A stretch of 56,220 nucleotides of DNA from Methanomassiliicoccales archaeon (GTDB lineage: Archaea > Thermoplasmatota > Thermoplasmata > Methanomassiliicoccales > UBA472). This document shows, one piece after another, positions 16,852 through 25,784 of the stretch (its first letter is position 1; each line of letters begins with the position of its first letter). The notes below the pieces were generated by a model. It ran no database searches. It was not told where the DNA came from and was given only the letters and a program-made list of their open reading frames with translations. The position numbers were made by a program, and so were the translations under genes. The stretch spans positions 1-56,220 of the forward strand of contig DASXVU010000011.1 in assembly GCA_036504055.1 (NCBI GenBank), read 5' to 3'.

Positions 16852-18747
16852 ATGTCATTTAGAAGAGTATTGTTGATTAAACCCTCTGGAAGGCACGGCC
16901 TCTCCTACGCATTTGACCTGATCCCCACCGGGCTGGAGTACATCGCCGCTTCATTGGAGGATATAGTTGATGAAGTGGTCATATTGGACCTGGAGATGGA
17001 TGGCAGGCCTTATTCGGAAGTCGTTACCGAATCGTTGAGGGACATAAAGCCTGACCTGGTCGGCATAACGATGTCGGCGACGGAGCACAGCGAAGGTCTG
17101 GAGATCGCCCAAATGGCCAAGGACCATGCGGCCGCCACCCTGATGGGCGGATATCATCCTACGGCGATCCCCGATGAGCTGCTATCGCATCACCAGGTGG
17201 ACATGATTGTCCGTGGTGAAGGTGAGATGACAATTCGTGAGCTGGTCCAGAAAGGGGGGCCTCAGGGCGTCAAGGGCGTGTCGTACCGGGAGGGCGACAA
17301 GATCGTCCACAATCCTGACAGGAAGTTCATCGAGGACCTGGACACCCTTCAGTTTCCGGCCCGGCATCTGAGAAAGCACACATACGGAACGAGATTGATG
17401 CGGGACCGCGACTTCGATGTGTTGACAACGTCCAGGGGCTGCTGGGGCAGGTGCACCTTCTGCTGTGAACCGACAATGAGCAAGAGCCATCAACGTTACC
17501 GTTCGCCCGAGAACGTGATGAAGGAGATCCTGGAGATCGTCTCGTTCCATAACAACAGGCCACTCGCCATTGATATAACCGACCCTCATTTCATGGGCAA
17601 GCCGGAGCTGGTGGAGCGGTTCTGTGATCTTCTGGCGCCGCATCATCTTGACATCCGCTTTGGCGTTAAGGTGCGGGCCGACTCGGTGGCCAAACACCCC
17701 GAGATCGTTAGGAAAATGATCGCGGTCGGGATCGAGGGTTTCGAAATGGGCATCGAAAGCCCTAACCAAGAGGATATCCGGTCAACAGCGAAGGGAATGA
17801 GCATTGACGTGCACGTGACGGCGGTCAACAACATCAAGAAATTCGGAGGCAACGCAGGTGGGACCTTCGTCATCGGCCTTCCTGGTCAGACCGAAGAACA
17901 GATCCTGAGTTTCCCGGCCTATGCCAAGAAGATAGGGCTCACCAGCACAGCCTACGGCATTGCCACTCCATTTCCAGGTACGAAGTTCCATGAGGATCTG
18001 GATGCCCAAGGTCTGATATTCGAGACCGATTGGAATCGCTACGACGAGATGCACTCCATATTCCGGTCCGAACACCTCTCCAGCGAACGGACGGAAGAGC
18101 TGGCCTCGATATGCATGGCTAGGTTCTGGACGGTGGACATGTTCATCGAAAAGGAGCGGATGCACATGATAAGGTCCAATTCCAAGAGGCCCCTGGTAAA
18201 GTTCGTTATGGACAAGATGGGAGAGCTGGACTTCTCGCTGAGGATGGGTTCGCAGCTGCAGACCAAGAACCTGGGGAAGCACGTCATGTCTGTCATCGAG
18301 GCGTCCGCGGACCCCGGCGTCGAGAGATATACCAGGGAAGTGGGCGTGCATAATATCATCGAAATGCCCGTGCTGCTGCGGCTATTGGGAGATCAGAGGG
18401 TGCAGCTCACAGTGAAGAGCAATGGAGAGGCGGTCACAAGCTGGATACTCAAGACCGCCCAGAACAAGGTGGAGTATATCCAGGTCATACCGGGAAGATC
18501 CGACCAGAGCACTGTGAACGTAGATCTGGAGCTGGATGATTTCAATTTCAGCAAGAGCGGCAGTGTGGACCTGGTTGAGAGCGTCGCGATTCTGGGGAAG
18601 ATGCTGGTTTCGAACAAAGGGATCAGGAAACAGCCGACAATGATCCGGCTGATCGTTGCCGGAGGTCTCGAGATGGTCGTGGGCTACGTGAGAAGCATCG
18701 ACCGAAAGGTCTCCGGAAAACATTCCATCAATGTGACCGAAGGTTAA
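16852..18747 (+). CDS. Cobalamin-binding-domain radical SAM protein (class B methylase-like)
   Basis: A 631-residue protein. Residues about 5-135 form a B12-binding-like Rossmann domain (DLIPTGLEYIAASLED, then MGGYHPTAIP, VRGEGE). Residues about 185-420 form the radical SAM barrel with the [4Fe-4S] motif C197-x3-C201-x2-C204 and a later GFEMGIESPNQEDI. The C-terminal 130 residues (about 500-630; VQLTVKSNGEAVTSWILKTA, later SVAILGKMLVS) vaguely recall an SCP2-like lipid-binding fold, a weak inference. Relatives methylate unreactive carbons or rearrange lipids and proteins (for example McrA methylases, tetraether-lipid ring synthases); I cannot choose between them. It stands alone behind a palindrome-bearing promoter and depends on the cobamide supplied by the first operon. 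Confidence 0.82.
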   Translation: MSFRRVLLIKPSGRHGLSYAFDLIPTGLEYIAASLEDIVDEVVILDLEMDGRPYSEVVTESLRDIKPDLVGITMSATEHSEGLEIAQMAKDHAAATLMGGYHPTAIPDELLSHHQVDMIVRGEGEMTIRELVQKGGPQGVKGVSYREGDKIVHNPDRKFIEDLDTLQFPARHLRKHTYGTRLMRDRDFDVLTTSRGCWGRCTFCCEPTMSKSHQRYRSPENVMKEILEIVSFHNNRPLAIDITDPHFMGKPELVERFCDLLAPHHLDIRFGVKVRADSVAKHPEIVRKMIAVGIEGFEMGIESPNQEDIRSTAKGMSIDVHVTAVNNIKKFGGNAGGTFVIGLPGQTEEQILSFPAYAKKIGLTSTAYGIATPFPGTKFHEDLDAQGLIFETDWNRYDEMHSIFRSEHLSSERTEELASICMARFWTVDMFIEKERMHMIRSNSKRPLVKFVMDKMGELDFSLRMGSQLQTKNLGKHVMSVIEASADPGVERYTREVGVHNIIEMPVLLRLLGDQRVQLTVKSNGEAVTSWILKTAQNKVEYIQVIPGRSDQSTVNVDLELDDFNFSKSGSVDLVESVAILGKMLVSNKGIRKQPTMIRLIVAGGLEMVVGYVRSIDRKVSGKHSINVTEG

Positions 18748-18807
18748 CCCCTTCGATCCGTCATCGCGCAGACCGTTCTATCGAAAAATGGAAGAATGAG
18801 GCGGGGC

Positions 18808-19593
18808 TCAGGCCCCTGCCTCTTTCAAGATATCGGCGCATTTGCACTTCCTGCGCAGCTCCGGTATCTTCGGCAATACGTTCTTGAGCAGGAGCTGCAC
18901 CTTGTCCATGTTGTCCGCCATGGTCTTCAGGATGGTCTTGGTGTCGACCGGTTCGTCGGCCCAAACATCGAAGTCGGTGATCATGGCCAGACTGGTATAG
19001 CACATCTCCATCTCACGGGCCAGCTGGCATTCCGGGACCACGGTCATGCCGATTATGTCGGCGAAGGCCCGGAACATGGTGCTCTCCGCCCTGGTGGAGA
19101 ACCGGGGACCTTCCACGCATACATAGGTGCCGCCGGCGTGGACCGGGATCTTGGCCTTCTTGGCCGCCTTGACGAACAGGTCGTTCATCTCCGGGCAGAA
19201 CGGGTCGGCCATGCTGACGTGGACGGTCTTGCCCTCGTCGAAGAAGGTGTACTCCCTGGTCTTGGTGAAGTCTATGAACTGGTCCACGACCACGATCTCC
19301 CCCGGTTTGAACTCTTCCTGGAGCGACCCGACCGCGCAGGGGGAAACGATCCTTTCGACCCCGAGCTGCTTCAAGGCCCAGATGTTGGCCCTATAGTTCA
19401 CCTTATGCGGGGGGTAGATGTGCCCCTTCCCATGCCGCGGCAGGAAAGCCACTTCCACTCCATAGAGGTCGCCGATGAGGATCTCGTCGGAGGTCGCTCC
19501 ATATGGGGTGAAAGGTCTCACGGTCTCTTTTAGCTTGAACATCTTGGGGTCGTATACCCCGGTGCCGCCGATGATACCGATCTTGGCCTGCAT
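18808..19593 (-). CDS. mtnP: S-methyl-5'-thioadenosine (or thioinosine) phosphorylase
   Basis: A 261-residue member of the MTAP/PNP family: IGIIGGTGVYDP (phosphate loop), LPRHGKGHIYPPHKVNYRAN, the GGTYVCVEGPRFSTRAES segment and LAREMEMCYTSLAMITDFDVW. It cleaves methylthioadenosine or its deaminated form in methionine salvage. The two cannot be separated safely here; several archaea use the thioinosine route. ATG 19593 gives the family N-terminus; 49 more upstream codons are open but unlike the family. It is convergent with the radical SAM gene and divergent from the flavin-reductase pair. Confidence 0.9.
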   Translation of the reverse strand: MQAKIGIIGGTGVYDPKMFKLKETVRPFTPYGATSDEILIGDLYGVEVAFLPRHGKGHIYPPHKVNYRANIWALKQLGVERIVSPCAVGSLQEEFKPGEIVVVDQFIDFTKTREYTFFDEGKTVHVSMADPFCPEMNDLFVKAAKKAKIPVHAGGTYVCVEGPRFSTRAESTMFRAFADIIGMTVVPECQLAREMEMCYTSLAMITDFDVWADEPVDTKTILKTMADNMDKVQLLLKNVLPKIPELRRKCKCADILKEAGA

Positions 19594-19748
19594 TATGATC
19601 GAACCTGGAACGTTTTTTCGGATAAAGAACCGTCGGCTTCCGATGATGGTTAACGATTGTCTATTCAGGCAAATTATCGTTCGTTTTTCCGGAAAGGAAT
19701 ACGAAAGGCTTATTTTCCGTCCGTTGCACTGTTGCCTCAAGGAATAAC

Positions 19749-20282
19749 ATGGGGCCTAAGTCTGAAGTGAATCCAATTTGGGCGTGCAGGGCGTTTCCGG
19801 CATTCCCTGTCGTGCTCGTGGCCGTGGGGGATGGTCAAGAGGGCGGGGAAAGGAACGTCATGACCGTAGCTTTGGTCCATATGTTCTCTTTCAACCCTCC
19901 CGTTCTCGGAGTAGGCGTTTCGCCTTCGCGGCACACTTATTCCCTCATGGAAAAATACCCCGACTTCTCCATCAACATCCCATGCAAGGAGCTCGTGGAA
20001 GAGGTGTTGTATTGCGGTAACAAATCCGGCCGGGAAGTGGACAAGTTCGAGGAGTGTGGTCTCGGCTGTCGGAAGGGCACCAAGATCGACTCCCCAGTGC
20101 TCGATGAGTGCATGGTCAATCTCGAGCTGAAGAAGACGCAGAAGGTGGAGGCGGGAGACCACGTTTGGTTCCTGGGCGAGGTTGTCCACGCTGAGATGGA
20201 GTCTTGCGCCGACCGGGACAGGGCTTTGCTGTATTGGTCGGGCGAGTTCCGGTTGATCGGCGACGTGATAAGACGACGCTGA
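19749..20282 (+). CDS. Flavin reductase-like (FMN-binding split barrel) protein, copy 1
   Basis: A 177-residue protein of the flavin-reductase-like domain family: AFPVVLVAVGD, NVMTVALVHMFSFNPPVLGVGV, the FSINIPCKELVEEVLYCG segment, and DHVWFLGEVVHAE. Members bind FMN and reduce flavin or act as small oxidoreductases; the substrate is unknown. AAGGA precedes the ATG. It is about 45% like the next gene by eye, so the pair is a tandem duplication. Copy 1 is richer in cysteine (several extra Cys, such as FEECGLGCRKG). Confidence 0.83.
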   Translation: MGPKSEVNPIWACRAFPAFPVVLVAVGDGQEGGERNVMTVALVHMFSFNPPVLGVGVSPSRHTYSLMEKYPDFSINIPCKELVEEVLYCGNKSGREVDKFEECGLGCRKGTKIDSPVLDECMVNLELKKTQKVEAGDHVWFLGEVVHAEMESCADRDRALLYWSGEFRLIGDVIRRR

Positions 20283-20323
20283 TGGTCCGAACTGCCAAAC
20301 ATATTTAGCATGACTCCTTCAAT

Positions 20324-20347
20324 CATTGTTCACAGGTGAGAACAATG
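20324..20347 (+). promoter_or_regulatory. 8-bp inverted repeat spanning Shine-Dalgarno and start of flavin reductase copy 2
   Basis: CATTGTTC (20324-20331), loop ACAGGTGA, GAACAATG (20340-20347). The arms are perfectly complementary. The Shine-Dalgarno AGGTGA is in the loop and the ATG in the 3' arm. A TATA-like ACATATTTAG (20299-20308) puts the transcription start near the 5' arm. It could be an operator at the start site or, if fully transcribed, a start-blocking hairpin. Confidence 0.5.
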
Positions 20348-20887
20348 GGAGCTTTTCAAGATGATAAGATAGACACCGATAACATGGCCTCGGTGCAGCT
20401 GCTGCCGCCGGCACCGGTCGTGTTGGTGGCGGTGGGGGACAAGGAAGGCAAGGAGAAGAACATCATCTCCGTGGGCATGTTCAACCTCTTCTCACAGAAA
20501 CCGCCGCTGATAGGCATCGCGGTTCTGACCTCTAGGCAATCTTACAAACTGCTGGAGGAATGTCCAGACTTCTCTGTCAACATTCCTGGCAAGGACCTGA
20601 TCGACCAGGTGATCCTCTGCGGGACCAAGTCAGGGAAGAACATGGACAAGTTTAAGGAGGCCGGCTTGACGGCCGTTCCGGGCAAGAGGATCAAGTCACC
20701 GAAGATCGAGGAGTGCCTCATCAACATCGAGGTGAAGAAGCGCGAGTCCTTCGAGAAGGGCGATCACACCTGGTATGTGGGCGAGATCGTGCACACGGAC
20801 GTAACGAAGGACTACGATCGGTCCAACGCTCTCTTGTTCTGGGACGGGGAGTTCAGCACCTCCAGCAAGGTCCTGCGTAAGCTCTGA
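20345..20887 (+). CDS. Flavin reductase-like (FMN-binding split barrel) protein, copy 2
   Basis: A 180-residue paralogue of the preceding gene: PAPVVLVAVGDKEGKEKN, ISVGMFNLFSQKPPLIGIAV, DFSVNIPGKDLIDQVILCG and GDHTWYVGEIVHTDV. It has its own promoter rather than being read strictly with copy 1, and ATG 20345 follows AGGTGAGAAC. The cysteines of copy 1 are mostly absent, hinting at divergence in substrate or cofactor. A T6 tract downstream marks the probable end of transcription. The role is unknown. Confidence 0.83.
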   Translation: MGAFQDDKIDTDNMASVQLLPPAPVVLVAVGDKEGKEKNIISVGMFNLFSQKPPLIGIAVLTSRQSYKLLEECPDFSVNIPGKDLIDQVILCGTKSGKNMDKFKEAGLTAVPGKRIKSPKIEECLINIEVKKRESFEKGDHTWYVGEIVHTDVTKDYDRSNALLFWDGEFSTSSKVLRKL

Positions 20888-20908
20888 AACCGGCCCTAAA
20901 GGACAGTA

Positions 20909-20917
20909 CCTTTTTTA
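20909..20917 (+). terminator. T-tract terminator candidate after flavin reductase copy 2
   Basis: CCTTTTTTA lies 22-30 bp after the stop, between convergent units. Archaeal polymerase stops on short T tracts without a hairpin; none is obvious here. Confidence 0.45.
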
Positions 20918-20999
20918 TCATCCATATCCTAAGCGGTCCGCGTCCTCGGGAGGTTGCCTCAGGCCGTTCCACGAACATGAAATGTGCGAAGGCTAAGGC

Positions 21000-21845
21000 C
21001 TACTCCGGCAGCTTAGCCCTGGGAAATGATCCGAACACCTTGACGAACGATGCCTTGCGCACCAGGTCGATCAGGGCCTTGCTGACGCTGGCATCATCGA
21101 CGCTGCCATCGATGTCCACGTAGAAGACGTATTCCCAAGGATGTTCCCTCCGGGGCCGGGACTCCAGCTTGGTGATGTTGACGCCGTGCTCGGCGAACGC
21201 CCCCAGACACTTGTACAATGCACCGGGCACATGCTTGGTGGTGAACGCCAGGGCGGTCTTGTCACCGGGGTTGTCGGTCTTAGGGTCCTTCTCCAGGACA
21301 AAGAACCGGGTGCAGTTCTTGTTGCTGTTCTGGATGCCTTCCCGCAGGACCTTCATCCCATAGAATTCGGCCGCCCGCTTGCTGGCAACGGCCGCCTCCT
21401 CGATCAGTCCGCGCTGCTTGATCATGAGCACGCTGCCGGCCGTGTCGAAGGAGGGGATCTTCTCCCACTCCGGATGCTCCAGGAGAAAGTTCCTCGACTG
21501 GCCCAGCGCCTGTGGGTGGCTGTAGACCTTCTTGATGTCCTCCAGCTCCGCGTCCGGCTGGCCGATGAGGCAGTGCCTTATGGGCAGCAGGATCTCGCCG
21601 ATCACGGTCAGATCGCTCTCCAGAAGCAGGTCGTTCGCCAGCGTGACGCTTCCCTCGATGCTGTTCTCCACCGGGAGCACGCCATGGGTGGCCTTTCCCC
21701 GGTCGACCGCCTCGAGCAGATCCGTGAACTCCTGGCAGGGGAGCGTTTCCACCTCTTCGCCGAAATACGAGTATGCCGCATCCTCGCTGTATGCCCCTTT
21801 GACTCCCTGGAACGCCACCCTGGTCACGCTGTGTCGTTCGCTCAT
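21000..21845 (-). CDS. pheA: Prephenate dehydratase with ACT domain
   Basis: A 281-residue enzyme converting prephenate to phenylpyruvate for phenylalanine. The catalytic domain (1-185) shows FQGVKGAYSEDAA, LPVENSIEGSV and NCTRFFVLE. The ACT regulatory domain (about 200-275) has the phenylalanine-binding ESRPRREHPWEY. There is no chorismate mutase domain; that activity is fused to TyrA at 33-34 kb. It is the last gene of the ten-gene his-lysC operon, one base after the lysC stop. Feedback inhibition by phenylalanine is expected. The stop is TAG. Confidence 0.95.
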   Translation of the reverse strand: MSERHSVTRVAFQGVKGAYSEDAAYSYFGEEVETLPCQEFTDLLEAVDRGKATHGVLPVENSIEGSVTLANDLLLESDLTVIGEILLPIRHCLIGQPDAELEDIKKVYSHPQALGQSRNFLLEHPEWEKIPSFDTAGSVLMIKQRGLIEEAAVASKRAAEFYGMKVLREGIQNSNKNCTRFFVLEKDPKTDNPGDKTALAFTTKHVPGALYKCLGAFAEHGVNITKLESRPRREHPWEYVFYVDIDGSVDDASVSKALIDLVRKASFVKVFGSFPRAKLPE

Positions 21846-21846
21846 A

Positions 21847-23214
21847 TCAACACCCGAAGAACTCTTTGTGGATGGCCTTGGTGGCGACCTCCAGGTCGTC
21901 CTTGTTGACCGTGAAATGATAGGCGACGAGCGAAGCGCCGGCGGAGATCAGCCCTATGTTGATACCCTCGGCGGCCACGGCGTTGAACGCCCGGGAAGCG
22001 ACACCTCTTGTGTATCCGATCCCCTCTCCGACCAGGCATACCAACGCGATGTCGTCGGAGGTCTCGATCCTGGCGATCCCGGACTGCTTTTCCGATTCCA
22101 GGGCGATCCGGGCGGCGCCCAGGTCGTTCCTGTCCACCAGCATGGCGACGCACGTGAGCGAGGTCGCGACCGACAGGATGTTCACGTCCGCCTCGTTGAG
22201 CCGGCGTCCCAGCTGTGAAAGGAAGCCGGACCGGTAGCCGGTGTCCTCGGCGAAGATCTTCACCAAGCCCAGGTTCTTCATGCAGGAGATCGACTTGATG
22301 ACCGCCTCATCCTCCGGCGTGCTCTTGGAGACCGAGGTACCAGGCAGATCCGGTCGGTATACGTTCTTGAGCTTGATGACTATGTCCTTGGCCCGTGCCG
22401 GCACCACCGTCATGGGATGCAGGACCTTGGCCCCGAAATAGGCCAGCTCCGCCGCCTCTTCATACGAGAGCTGGGGGATCGGTATCGCCTTGGGCACGAT
22501 CTTCGGGTCCACCGACATGAACCCGTCCACATCCTTCCAGATCTCCAGGGTGTCGGCGCCGATGGCGTTGGCGATGGCGGCGGCCGAATAGTCTGAACCG
22601 TTCCTGCCGAACACCGTGACCGAACCGTCCGGAGCCTTACCGAAGAATCCGGTCACCACCGGGACCTGGTGCGATCCAAACATTATCAGTATCTTGTCCC
22701 TGATGTTCTCCTGGGTCTTTTCCAGGTCCGCGATCGCCGAACCGTAGACGCCGTCGGTTATGATGCCGAGCTCGTCCGCGTCCTGCGGCAGCGCATCCAC
22801 TCCATGGTCCTGGAGCATGGCCGATACGACGATGGCCGAGAGCCTCTCCCCGTAGCATTGGACGAAATCCTTGGTCCTGGGGGTGACCTCCTCCAGGTAG
22901 GAGATGCCGTAGAGCATCCGTTCCAGCCTGACCAGTTTCTCGCTGATCCGGAGCATGGCATCCTCCCGCAGACGCTGGTCCGAGACGGCGTCGGAGATGA
23001 GCTTGAAGTGAATCTCCGTCAGTTTCTCGATGAAACCGATAACCTCGTTCTCGCCCTTGGTCTGGGCGATGAACTGGATGAGCGACTCCGTTATGCCGCT
23101 GACGGCCGAGACCACTATGACCTTGTCCTCCTTCTCCGAGGCGATTATCTCACCTATGCGGAGCATCGATTCGCCGGTGGTGAGCGAGCTCCCGCCGAAC
23201 TTCATGACCTTCAA
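21847..23214 (-). CDS. lysC: Aspartate kinase with tandem ACT domains
   Basis: A 455-residue aspartate kinase: KFGGSSL (5-11), the GRNGSDYSAAAIA substrate segment (about 225) and two C-terminal ACT domains (from about residue 310; LVKIFAEDTG and ALVCLVGEGIGYTRG). It phosphorylates aspartate, the first step to aspartate semialdehyde, which asd at 32 kb completes. Here it sits in the his operon, overlapping the PHP gene by 4 bp, not beside asd. The ACT pair implies allosteric control, probably by a pathway amino acid. Confidence 0.94.
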   Translation of the reverse strand: MKVMKFGGSSLTTGESMLRIGEIIASEKEDKVIVVSAVSGITESLIQFIAQTKGENEVIGFIEKLTEIHFKLISDAVSDQRLREDAMLRISEKLVRLERMLYGISYLEEVTPRTKDFVQCYGERLSAIVVSAMLQDHGVDALPQDADELGIITDGVYGSAIADLEKTQENIRDKILIMFGSHQVPVVTGFFGKAPDGSVTVFGRNGSDYSAAAIANAIGADTLEIWKDVDGFMSVDPKIVPKAIPIPQLSYEEAAELAYFGAKVLHPMTVVPARAKDIVIKLKNVYRPDLPGTSVSKSTPEDEAVIKSISCMKNLGLVKIFAEDTGYRSGFLSQLGRRLNEADVNILSVATSLTCVAMLVDRNDLGAARIALESEKQSGIARIETSDDIALVCLVGEGIGYTRGVASRAFNAVAAEGINIGLISAGASLVAYHFTVNKDDLEVATKAIHKEFFGC

Positions 23215-23870
23215 TATATGCTCCTCCTCTTCACGATCTCTTCCGGCGTCTCATAGCAGGCGCGATGCGCCTCCTCTTCGGTGAGGCCAGCCGCCCGGGC
23301 GATGATCATGGCGGTCTGCTCGTCGATGATGTCCCCGGGAGAATGGGTGTCCGTGTCCAGGACCATCTTGGCGCCCACCTGGCGGGCGATCCTGGCCACA
23401 TGGCCGTTCGTCTTGTTGTGCGATGAGCGCGAGGTTATCTCCAAAGCCACGCCGTTCCTCTTGGCCAGCTCCGCTTCCTCCACGGTGATGAACCCGGGAT
23501 GGGCCAGGATATCGATCTCCGGGTTGCTGACCGCGGCCAGGTTGGTGCCCTTCTCCACCGGTTCGGATATCGTCTCCCCATGAATGACCACGATCTGGGC
23601 GCCCAGTTTGCGCGCCTTGGAAACGACCATGTCGATCTTCTTGGCCGGGACATGGGTTATCTCCACCCCGTTGAGCACTTCCAGGTTCCACTCCTTTGCC
23701 AGGGGGATGTCCTTCGACGCCTCGTCCAGCACCCGGTCCAGCGTCGAGAGCGCCACGTGGTCCGTGAAGGCGATCGCCTTGTGGCCCTTTACCGCGCATC
23801 TCCTGGCCAGCTCGATGGGCAGCAGCTCCCCGTCGGAGAGCAGCGTATGCATGTGCAGATCGATCCTCAT
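23211..23870 (-). CDS. PHP-domain phosphoesterase, candidate histidinol-phosphatase
   Basis: A 219-residue PHP-fold metal phosphoesterase with ordered ligands HMHTLLSDGE (6-15), FTDHVA, HGE, LAHPGF and DTDTHSPGD. Such proteins act on histidinol phosphate, nucleoside or DNA substrates. Its place inside the his operon (4-bp overlaps with hisIE and lysC) and the absence of any other histidinol-phosphatase in the cluster make a HolPase role the best inference. It is shorter than bacterial PHP HisK-type HolPases (about 270), so this is not proven. Confidence 0.78.
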   Translation of the reverse strand: MRIDLHMHTLLSDGELLPIELARRCAVKGHKAIAFTDHVALSTLDRVLDEASKDIPLAKEWNLEVLNGVEITHVPAKKIDMVVSKARKLGAQIVVIHGETISEPVEKGTNLAAVSNPEIDILAHPGFITVEEAELAKRNGVALEITSRSSHNKTNGHVARIARQVGAKMVLDTDTHSPGDIIDEQTAMIIARAAGLTEEEAHRACYETPEEIVKRRSIY

Positions 23871-24478
23871 TTCTTGTGCCCCCTCCGTTCCGCCAGCATG
23901 CGGTAGATGTCGCCTGGCGGCATGTCCGCCGCTTCCAGCACCACCATCAGATGGTATATCAGGTCAGATACCTCCCAGGCTGCCGCCTTGTGATCATGAC
24001 CTTTGAATGCCAGTATCACCTCGCCCGCCTCCTCGACGACCTTCTTCAGCCGTTTGTCCTCATCGGCCAGCAGTTTGCTGGTATACGAATCCGGGTTCGG
24101 TTCCTTCTTCCGTTCGGCGATCACCCGCTTCAGTTCCGGGATGACGTTCATGGTCCCGGCCAGGTCTCCGTAGAGTACGTCCTCGAAGCAGGACGGCCGG
24201 TCCAGATGGCATGCGACGCCTTCCTGCCCCACCCTGACCAACAGCGTATCGGCATCGCAGTCAAGCTGCATTGCCAATATCTTCTGCAAATGCCCCGAGG
24301 TCTCTCCCTTCTTCCACAGCGTCTGCCGGGAGCGGGACCAGAAGTGAGTATAGCCGGTGCTCAGCATCAGATCGTAGGCCTCTTGGTTGGCATAGGCGAG
24401 CATCAGCACTTCGTTCGTGTAGGCATCCTGGACTATCACCGGGATCAGCCCTTCTGAATTGAACTTGAATTCCGTCAT
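23867..24478 (-). CDS. hisIE: Bifunctional phosphoribosyl-AMP cyclohydrolase / phosphoribosyl-ATP pyrophosphatase
   Basis: A 203-residue fusion catalysing steps 2 and 3 of histidine synthesis. The HisI part (1-110) has [34 protein letters not shown], the metal-binding [11 protein letters not shown] and [12 protein letters not shown]. The HisE part (115-203) has [19 protein letters not shown] and a C-terminal [10 protein letters not shown]. Fused HisIE is common in bacteria; many archaea keep the two separate. Four-bp overlaps join it to hisF and the PHP gene. Confidence 0.95.
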   Translation of the reverse strand: MTEFKFNSEGLIPVIVQDAYTNEVLMLAYANQEAYDLMLSTGYTHFWSRSRQTLWKKGETSGHLQKILAMQLDCDADTLLVRVGQEGVACHLDRPSCFEDVLYGDLAGTMNVIPELKRVIAERKKEPNPDSYTSKLLADEDKRLKKVVEEAGEVILAFKGHDHKAAAWEVSDLIYHLMVVLEAADMPPGDIYRMLAERRGHKK

Positions 24479-25227
24479 CTGACCGGCACTCCCCTTTTGC
24501 GCAGATACGACTTGACCTGGCCGACGGTCAGTTCGTTATAGTGGAATATCGACGCCGCCAGAGCGGCCTCTGCCTTGGTCTTGGTCAGCACCTCGTAGAT
24601 GTGCTCCACGTTGCCGCAGCCTCCCGAAGCGATGACCGGGATGTTGACGCTGCTGGCCACAGCCTCCGTCAGCTCCAGGTCGTATCCGTCCTTGGTGCCG
24701 TCCGCGTCCATGCTGGTGAGGAGTATTTCCCCTGCCCCGAGCTGCTGCGCCCGCACCGCCCATTCGACGGCGTCGAGCCCGACATCCTTCCGTCCGCCAT
24801 GGGTATAGACGTTCCAGGAGTTCCCGGTCCTCTTGGCGTCGATGGCCACGACCACGCACTGGGAACCGAAATCCTCCGCGCACTGGGTTATGATCTCCGG
24901 GTTCTGCACTGCGATCGTGTTGATCGATACCTTGTCGGCGCCGGCGTTCAACGCTGACCGCATATCCTCCCGGCTCCTGACGCCTCCGCCCACCGTGAGC
25001 GGGACGAAAAGCTGGTTCGCGGTCCTTTCCACCACGTCCAGCAAAGTTCGGCGACCTTCGTGCGAAGCCGAGATGTCCAGGAAGACGATCTCGTCCGCTC
25101 CCTGCCCCTCGTAGCTGGAGGCCATGTCCGGCGGCGAACCGACACCCTGCAGATTGAGGAACTTGATGCCCTTCACGACGTTCCCGTCCTTGACATCCAG
25201 GCAAGGGATGATCCGTTTGGTGAGCAG
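24475..25227 (-). CDS. hisF: Imidazole glycerol phosphate synthase cyclase subunit HisF, probable CTG start
   Basis: A (beta/alpha)8-barrel of 250 residues that uses ammonia from HisH to close the imidazole ring. The first ordinary start, GTG 25176, would delete the conserved N-terminus. The frame upstream reads [14 protein letters not shown] and contains the essential Asp11. A CTG at 25227 gives exactly the standard [11 protein letters not shown], and GGAGG sits 7 nt before it across the hisB stop. No in-frame ATG, GTG or TTG exists at the proper place. The second catalytic Asp ([11 protein letters not shown], about 130) and GGGVRS phosphate site are present. It follows hisB by one base and overlaps hisIE by 4 bp. 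Confidence 0.93.
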   Translation of the reverse strand: MLTKRIIPCLDVKDGNVVKGIKFLNLQGVGSPPDMASSYEGQGADEIVFLDISASHEGRRTLLDVVERTANQLFVPLTVGGGVRSREDMRSALNAGADKVSINTIAVQNPEIITQCAEDFGSQCVVVAIDAKRTGNSWNVYTHGGRKDVGLDAVEWAVRAQQLGAGEILLTSMDADGTKDGYDLELTEAVASSVNIPVIASGGCGNVEHIYEVLTKTKAEAALAASIFHYNELTVGQVKSYLRKRGVPVR

Positions 25228-25228
25228 A

Positions 25229-25783
25229 TCAACCCCTCCGGACCTTGGGCTTCTCCTTGGTGGACAGGACCGTCGCTCGTTTCGTCGTGGCCTGTCTCAG
25301 GGCGGTTCCCAGCGCCTTGAACGTCGCCTCGACCATGTGGTGATCATCGAATCCCCTCTTTACGATGACGTGCAGGGTGATCCCTGAGGACATGGCGAAC
25401 GAACGAAGGAAATGGTGGTACAGCACATCCGGGCAATCGATCTCGGCGTACGGCCGGTCAACGATGTCCAGATCGACCTCTACCAAGGCGTCGTCCATTG
25501 GCACCACGGCGGATGCGATCCTTTCCACCGGGGCATCACCCAGGGCTTCGCGCAAGGACTGGCCGAGCACGATGGCCACGTCCTCGACCAGGTGATGGTC
25601 GTTGTCCCCGGTGGCGGCCACGTCAAGGTCGAACGATGAGTATCTGGCGAAGGTCTCCAGCATGTGCCTCAGGAATTGTTGGTCACAGCGGACCGAGGCC
25701 TTTCCGGTCCCGTCGATGTTCAGTTCTATGGAGACATCGGTCTCCTTCGTCTGCCGATTCAGCTTCGCCGACCTGGTCACCAT
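25229..25783 (-). CDS. hisB: Imidazoleglycerol-phosphate dehydratase
   Basis: A 184-residue monofunctional dehydratase (step 6 of histidine synthesis). The two metal-binding DNDHHLVED and DDHHMVEA motifs are intact, as are [17 protein letters not shown] and SGITLHV. ATG 25783, one base after the hisA stop and preceded by GGAGGAAG, is preferred over an in-frame ATG at 25801 inside hisA. There is no fused histidinol-phosphatase domain, leaving that step to the PHP protein or an unlinked gene. Confidence 0.95.
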   Translation of the reverse strand: MVTRSAKLNRQTKETDVSIELNIDGTGKASVRCDQQFLRHMLETFARYSSFDLDVAATGDNDHHLVEDVAIVLGQSLREALGDAPVERIASAVVPMDDALVEVDLDIVDRPYAEIDCPDVLYHHFLRSFAMSSGITLHVIVKRGFDDHHMVEATFKALGTALRQATTKRATVLSTKEKPKVRRG

Positions 25784-25784
25784 C

